From Dehalococcoidales bacterium (GTDB lineage: Bacteria; Chloroflexota; Dehalococcoidia; Dehalococcoidales; CSSed11-197), in the NCBI GenBank assembly GCA_028705415.1, contig JAQWDO010000031.1, positions 1 to 8,067 of the forward strand: a DNA stretch of 8,067 nt. Reading direction: 5' to 3'. Shown in pieces: positions 5,928 to 8,067 of the stretch. The notes below the pieces were generated by a model. That model did no database searches, had not been told where the DNA came from, and saw only the letters and a program-made list of their open reading frames with translations. The stretch's first letter is position 1, and each line of letters begins with the position of its first letter. The translations under genes and the position numbers were made by a program.

Positions 5928-5999
5928 GCTGTTTGTGCAAAAGTGTTTCACCTGCCCATTAATAAGCGCTTGTTCCCATTGTTCTATTTCCTTTCTATA

Positions 6000-7010
6000 T
6001 TAGGCTGGCCAGGCCGACCAACCCGGCATGGGCGGCCAGTGTAAAAGTGCAAACGGCAGGGAAAGAAGAACAAATATCAGGCTGTAAACTATAAATGTTA
6101 ACAGTAATTCTTTACCGGTTTCCGGCTGGTTTTTCTGCAATACCAAACGCATCGGCGCCCTCAAGGCCCAAGAAATAAACCCGGGGAGCGGAAACATGAA
6201 AGGTGCCTGAGCGCGGTATTTCTGGTAGCCGGCTTCATCTCTCCTGGCCATTTTAGATTCTTCAGCCAAAGCTATGCAGATGATTATTATCGTTGAAATC
6301 AGCCAGGAAAGACTGGCACCCGGATTCTGGCCACCTCTTACAACCGGTTCCAGGGCGGCAAGAATCATGACTCCGTAACTCCATATTATAAAACCCAGAT
6401 ACTGGGGATGCCTCGAGTAACGGTAAACCCAAAAATCTACCGTCTGCTTTTTTTGAACTTTGCCGTAGAACCAGGCAGTTGTTCCCAGTGTAAAAATAAA
6501 AAGTCCAAGGACTATGGCTGCCAGCGCAACTACTCCTCTTGCGTCAACTCCAGCCAGCCAGAAAGGGTAGATTATAACCATGTAAGGGAGGTAGCTGATA
6601 TCACCAAAGTTCATCAGGTTTATCGAGGGATCGAAGAACGGAATAAAGGGAATCCTTATGATACCCAACCCTGCCAGAAAGAACATGGAAGCAAAAAAGT
6701 AACCAAAGGTAGGCAGAAACAGCGCCAGGGAGCCAAAAATGGAAAGCCCTTTCTTTCCGGTTACAAAGCCGGCAAAGATAAAAGCTACGATCAAAGCAAG
6801 GCACCCATAACCGATCGGGCGTACCGATTCCAGAAATTCAGCTACTCTTTCCGGCTCTATCACCGGATGGATATCAGGAAAATAACCGGAAAGCCATTTT
6901 CCCAGAATTACTGGCAATTCCATGGTGGCATAGGCCAGGGCAAAAGTAAAAACACCTGCCAGAATAAATAACACCGCAATAGTGCCAAACCGGTAAGCTT
7001 TCTCCTGCAA
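6000..7010 (-). CDS. Polytopic membrane protein with isoprenylcysteine/phospholipid methyltransferase-like core
   Basis: 336 residues from a TTG start supported by AAGGAAGGT 6 nt upstream; the next in-frame ATG is at codon 30, inside the first membrane span. The ICMT/PEMT signature is clear: YRYSRHPQYLG (196-206), then E250-E251 and GYQKYRAQAPFMFP (261-274). In this family these segments bind S-adenosylmethionine and the acceptor. Hydrophobic spans lie at about 8-30, 66-85, 91-120, 138-155, 160-182, 205-220, 234-250 and 302-322. The core (about 160-280) is normal size, while the N-terminal four spans and the C-terminal span are additional to the minimal bacterial ICMT-like proteins of about 180-220 residues. 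Bacteria generally lack prenylated-Cys proteins, so the acceptor is probably a lipid or small molecule. It is divergent from the downstream lipoprotein gene with 125 bp between them. Fold assignment good; substrate unknown. Confidence 0.85.
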   Translation of the reverse strand: MQEKAYRFGTIAVLFILAGVFTFALAYATMELPVILGKWLSGYFPDIHPVIEPERVAEFLESVRPIGYGCLALIVAFIFAGFVTGKKGLSIFGSLALFLPTFGYFFASMFFLAGLGIIRIPFIPFFDPSINLMNFGDISYLPYMVIIYPFWLAGVDARGVVALAAIVLGLFIFTLGTTAWFYGKVQKKQTVDFWVYRYSRHPQYLGFIIWSYGVMILAALEPVVRGGQNPGASLSWLISTIIIICIALAEESKMARRDEAGYQKYRAQAPFMFPLPGFISWALRAPMRLVLQKNQPETGKELLLTFIVYSLIFVLLSLPFALLHWPPMPGWSAWPA

Positions 7011-7135
7011 TTTGCTACCTTCCTTTTCCTTATTCTAGTTATGTTAAAATCTGCAGATATCCGAATCGGTATTCCTGAGCTGCTATTAATAACGAAAATT
7101 CAGTGGTTTGGTTACTTATAAAAAAGGGGGAGGAA

Positions 7136-7531
7136 ATGAAAAGAATACTGGTGGCTGTTGCTGTAATTTTGATTGGCATCACCGGATGCTCGACAAACCT
7201 GGCAATCCCGGCTGGCGTTAATGCGGAACGGGAAGCATATGACCCCGAAAACGATAAGTTTGGAGACCGTATCACATTAACCTGGGAGGTTCCGAACAAC
7301 GGTTCTTCGCTGAAATACCGTATATACAGAGCCTGGGCGGTAAATGCTGAAGGCAAGCTATCAGACTATACTCTGATAGCTTCAACCCAGCAACAGTCAT
7401 ATACTGATGATCTTATTAACGGCAACGTGCAGCCCGGCATCATATATTACAAGGTTAGCTCGGTTAATAAAGAGGGAAAGGAATCTGCTCTTTCCCAGGC
7501 AGTCAGCATCGAATACATGCCCTATGGCTAG
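7136..7531 (+). CDS. Small lipoprotein with a fibronectin type III-like domain
   Basis: 131 residues. The ATG at 7136 directly follows the purine-rich GGGGGAGGAA, and an earlier GTG-type start would put this site within the gene. The signal peptide ends in the lipobox I15-T16-G17-C18. Residues about 43-126 show a fibronectin III pattern: W50 in strand B (ITLTWEVP), YRIYRA (61-66) in strand C, and YYKVSSVNKEGKES (104-117) in strands F-G. This is a single domain with no catalytic residues, so an extracellular adhesion or scaffold role is likely. No operon partner: it is divergent from the methyltransferase-like gene and convergent with prfC. The 98 bp after it contain no clear terminator. Confidence 0.87.
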   Translation: MKRILVAVAVILIGITGCSTNLAIPAGVNAEREAYDPENDKFGDRITLTWEVPNNGSSLKYRIYRAWAVNAEGKLSDYTLIASTQQQSYTDDLINGNVQPGIIYYKVSSVNKEGKESALSQAVSIEYMPYG

Positions 7532-7629
7532 TGGCAACAACATCTCACCTGTAAGCATAAAATATGCGATGATTGGCTGGAATTGGCAAACGCGGGGAAG
7601 ATCGACACTTAAATCAAAAGCGGTTCGTT

Positions 7630-8067
7630 TTAGACCATTTCTCTAAAAGTTACTCCGGGGTTTTCCTTCTGGCAGTAATCAACTTCCCAGGAAGATGAAA
7701 ACAGAAGCACCATTCGGCCTTGCAAGTCTCTGAATTGCCTGTCATGGCTTCTGAGACCGAAGACTTTATCTATGGCTTCCTTTTCCCCCTCAACCCATCT
7801 GGCACAGGAAAAAGGCAAAACCTCTTTTCGCGCCTCTACACCATATTCCTGTTCCAGACGTGAAAGTACAACATCAAACTGGAGCACCCCAACAGCTGCC
7901 AGCACCGGTTCGCGCCGTTGAGTGGATTGGGAGTAGAGAACCTGTATGGCGCCTTCCTCTTCCAATTGCTGGAGGCCTTTGTTAAACTGCTTGTAGCGGC
8001 TAAATACTTTGTTATGTAAAACTGCAAAATGTTCCGGCGGGAACCTGGGTATTTCAGCATACTTTAG
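7630..8067 (-). CDS. prfC: Peptide chain release factor 3, C-terminal 145 residues (N-terminus cut by window edge)
   Basis: The frame is open to the right window edge, so only the C-terminal third or less of a usual 525-530-residue protein is visible. RF3 is the EF-G-like GTPase that removes RF1/RF2 from the ribosome after peptide release. Recognised segments: PRFPPEHFAV and KQFNKGLQQLEEEGAIQVL near the edge, AAVGVLQFDVVLSRLEQEYG in the middle, then CARWVEG. These are hallmarks of RF3 domain III, and the end WEVDYCQKENPGVTFREMV fits the RF3 C-terminus. The GTPase domain is outside. No frameshift is seen. It converges on the fibronectin-like lipoprotein gene. Confidence 0.95.
   Translation of the reverse strand, partial: LKYAEIPRFPPEHFAVLHNKVFSRYKQFNKGLQQLEEEGAIQVLYSQSTQRREPVLAAVGVLQFDVVLSRLEQEYGVEARKEVLPFSCARWVEGEKEAIDKVFGLRSHDRQFRDLQGRMVLLFSSSWEVDYCQKENPGVTFREMV

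Noticed and set aside
5964..5977. AATAAGCGCTTGTT palindrome between the convergent CDF and methyltransferase-like genes as a bidirectional terminator
   Set aside because: It is a loopless palindrome with no flanking T runs, so it cannot form a usual intrinsic terminator.
6408..6971. 187-codon open frame on the plus strand
   Set aside because: Antisense to the methyltransferase-like gene; the product is Lys/Gln/Ser-rich without any domain pattern, as expected from the complement of a hydrophobic gene.
7039..7356. 105-codon open frame on the minus strand
   Set aside because: Overlaps the start of the fibronectin-like lipoprotein and the intergenic promoter region; no start signal or motif supports it.
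1..8067. CRISPR arrays, insertion sequences, integrase or phage genes, toxin-antitoxin pairs
   Set aside because: No regularly spaced direct repeats, transposase motifs, terminal repeats or recognisable defence genes were seen anywhere in the window.

Overview
The window is a bacterial chromosome segment of moderate GC content carrying seven confident protein-coding genes (two cut by the window edges), one tRNA, one plausible small gene and an unusually rich set of regulatory-looking intergenic structure. Shine-Dalgarno sequences are strong (AAGGAGGT, AAAGGAGAG) and two genes start with TTG. Two lipoproteins, a substrate-binding lipoprotein with a short Thr linker, and a DUF4352-like lipoprotein on a very long Thr/Val/Pro/Glu stalk point to an anaerobe. 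The style reminds me of Dehalococcoidia-type Chloroflexota or a syntrophic Firmicute, but this is a low-confidence inference and there is no taxonomic marker gene here.

Left block (1-3430, all minus strand) looks like one operon read right to left. It has a good promoter (TTGACT/TATATT, 3401-3430), then a roughly 115-nt structured leader with a GAAA-tetraloop hairpin and a helix that can hide the ribosome binding site. A 78-codon Cys-containing small ORF (GTG start) follows and overlaps by 11 nt a 735-residue radical SAM protein. Last comes the N-terminal part of an ABC transporter substrate-binding lipoprotein of the iron-siderophore/cobalamin type, which runs off the left edge. The radical SAM protein has the full AmmeMemoRadiSam-type N-terminal architecture plus about 410 extra residues that I cannot assign. 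The arrangement suggests import of a metal complex or corrinoid linked to a radical SAM reaction; the substrate is unknown.

Middle block (3430-4080): a 12-bp palindrome, a tRNA-Thr(CGU) gene on the minus strand with its own extended -10 promoter and a possible terminator, then a gene-poor stretch. That stretch holds a 17-codon ORF with a ribosome binding site, overlapped by two mutually exclusive inverted repeats.

Right block (4076-8067): a minus-strand lipoprotein diverges from a plus-strand cation diffusion facilitator across an intergenic region with a 19-bp operator-like palindrome. The CDF gene converges on a minus-strand membrane protein with an isoprenylcysteine methyltransferase-like core. 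That gene diverges from a small plus-strand lipoprotein with a fibronectin III-like domain. The window ends in the C-terminal part of peptide chain release factor 3 (prfC, minus strand). These right-hand genes look like separate transcription units. The most interesting part of the window is the leader - small ORF - extended radical SAM - binding protein cluster.
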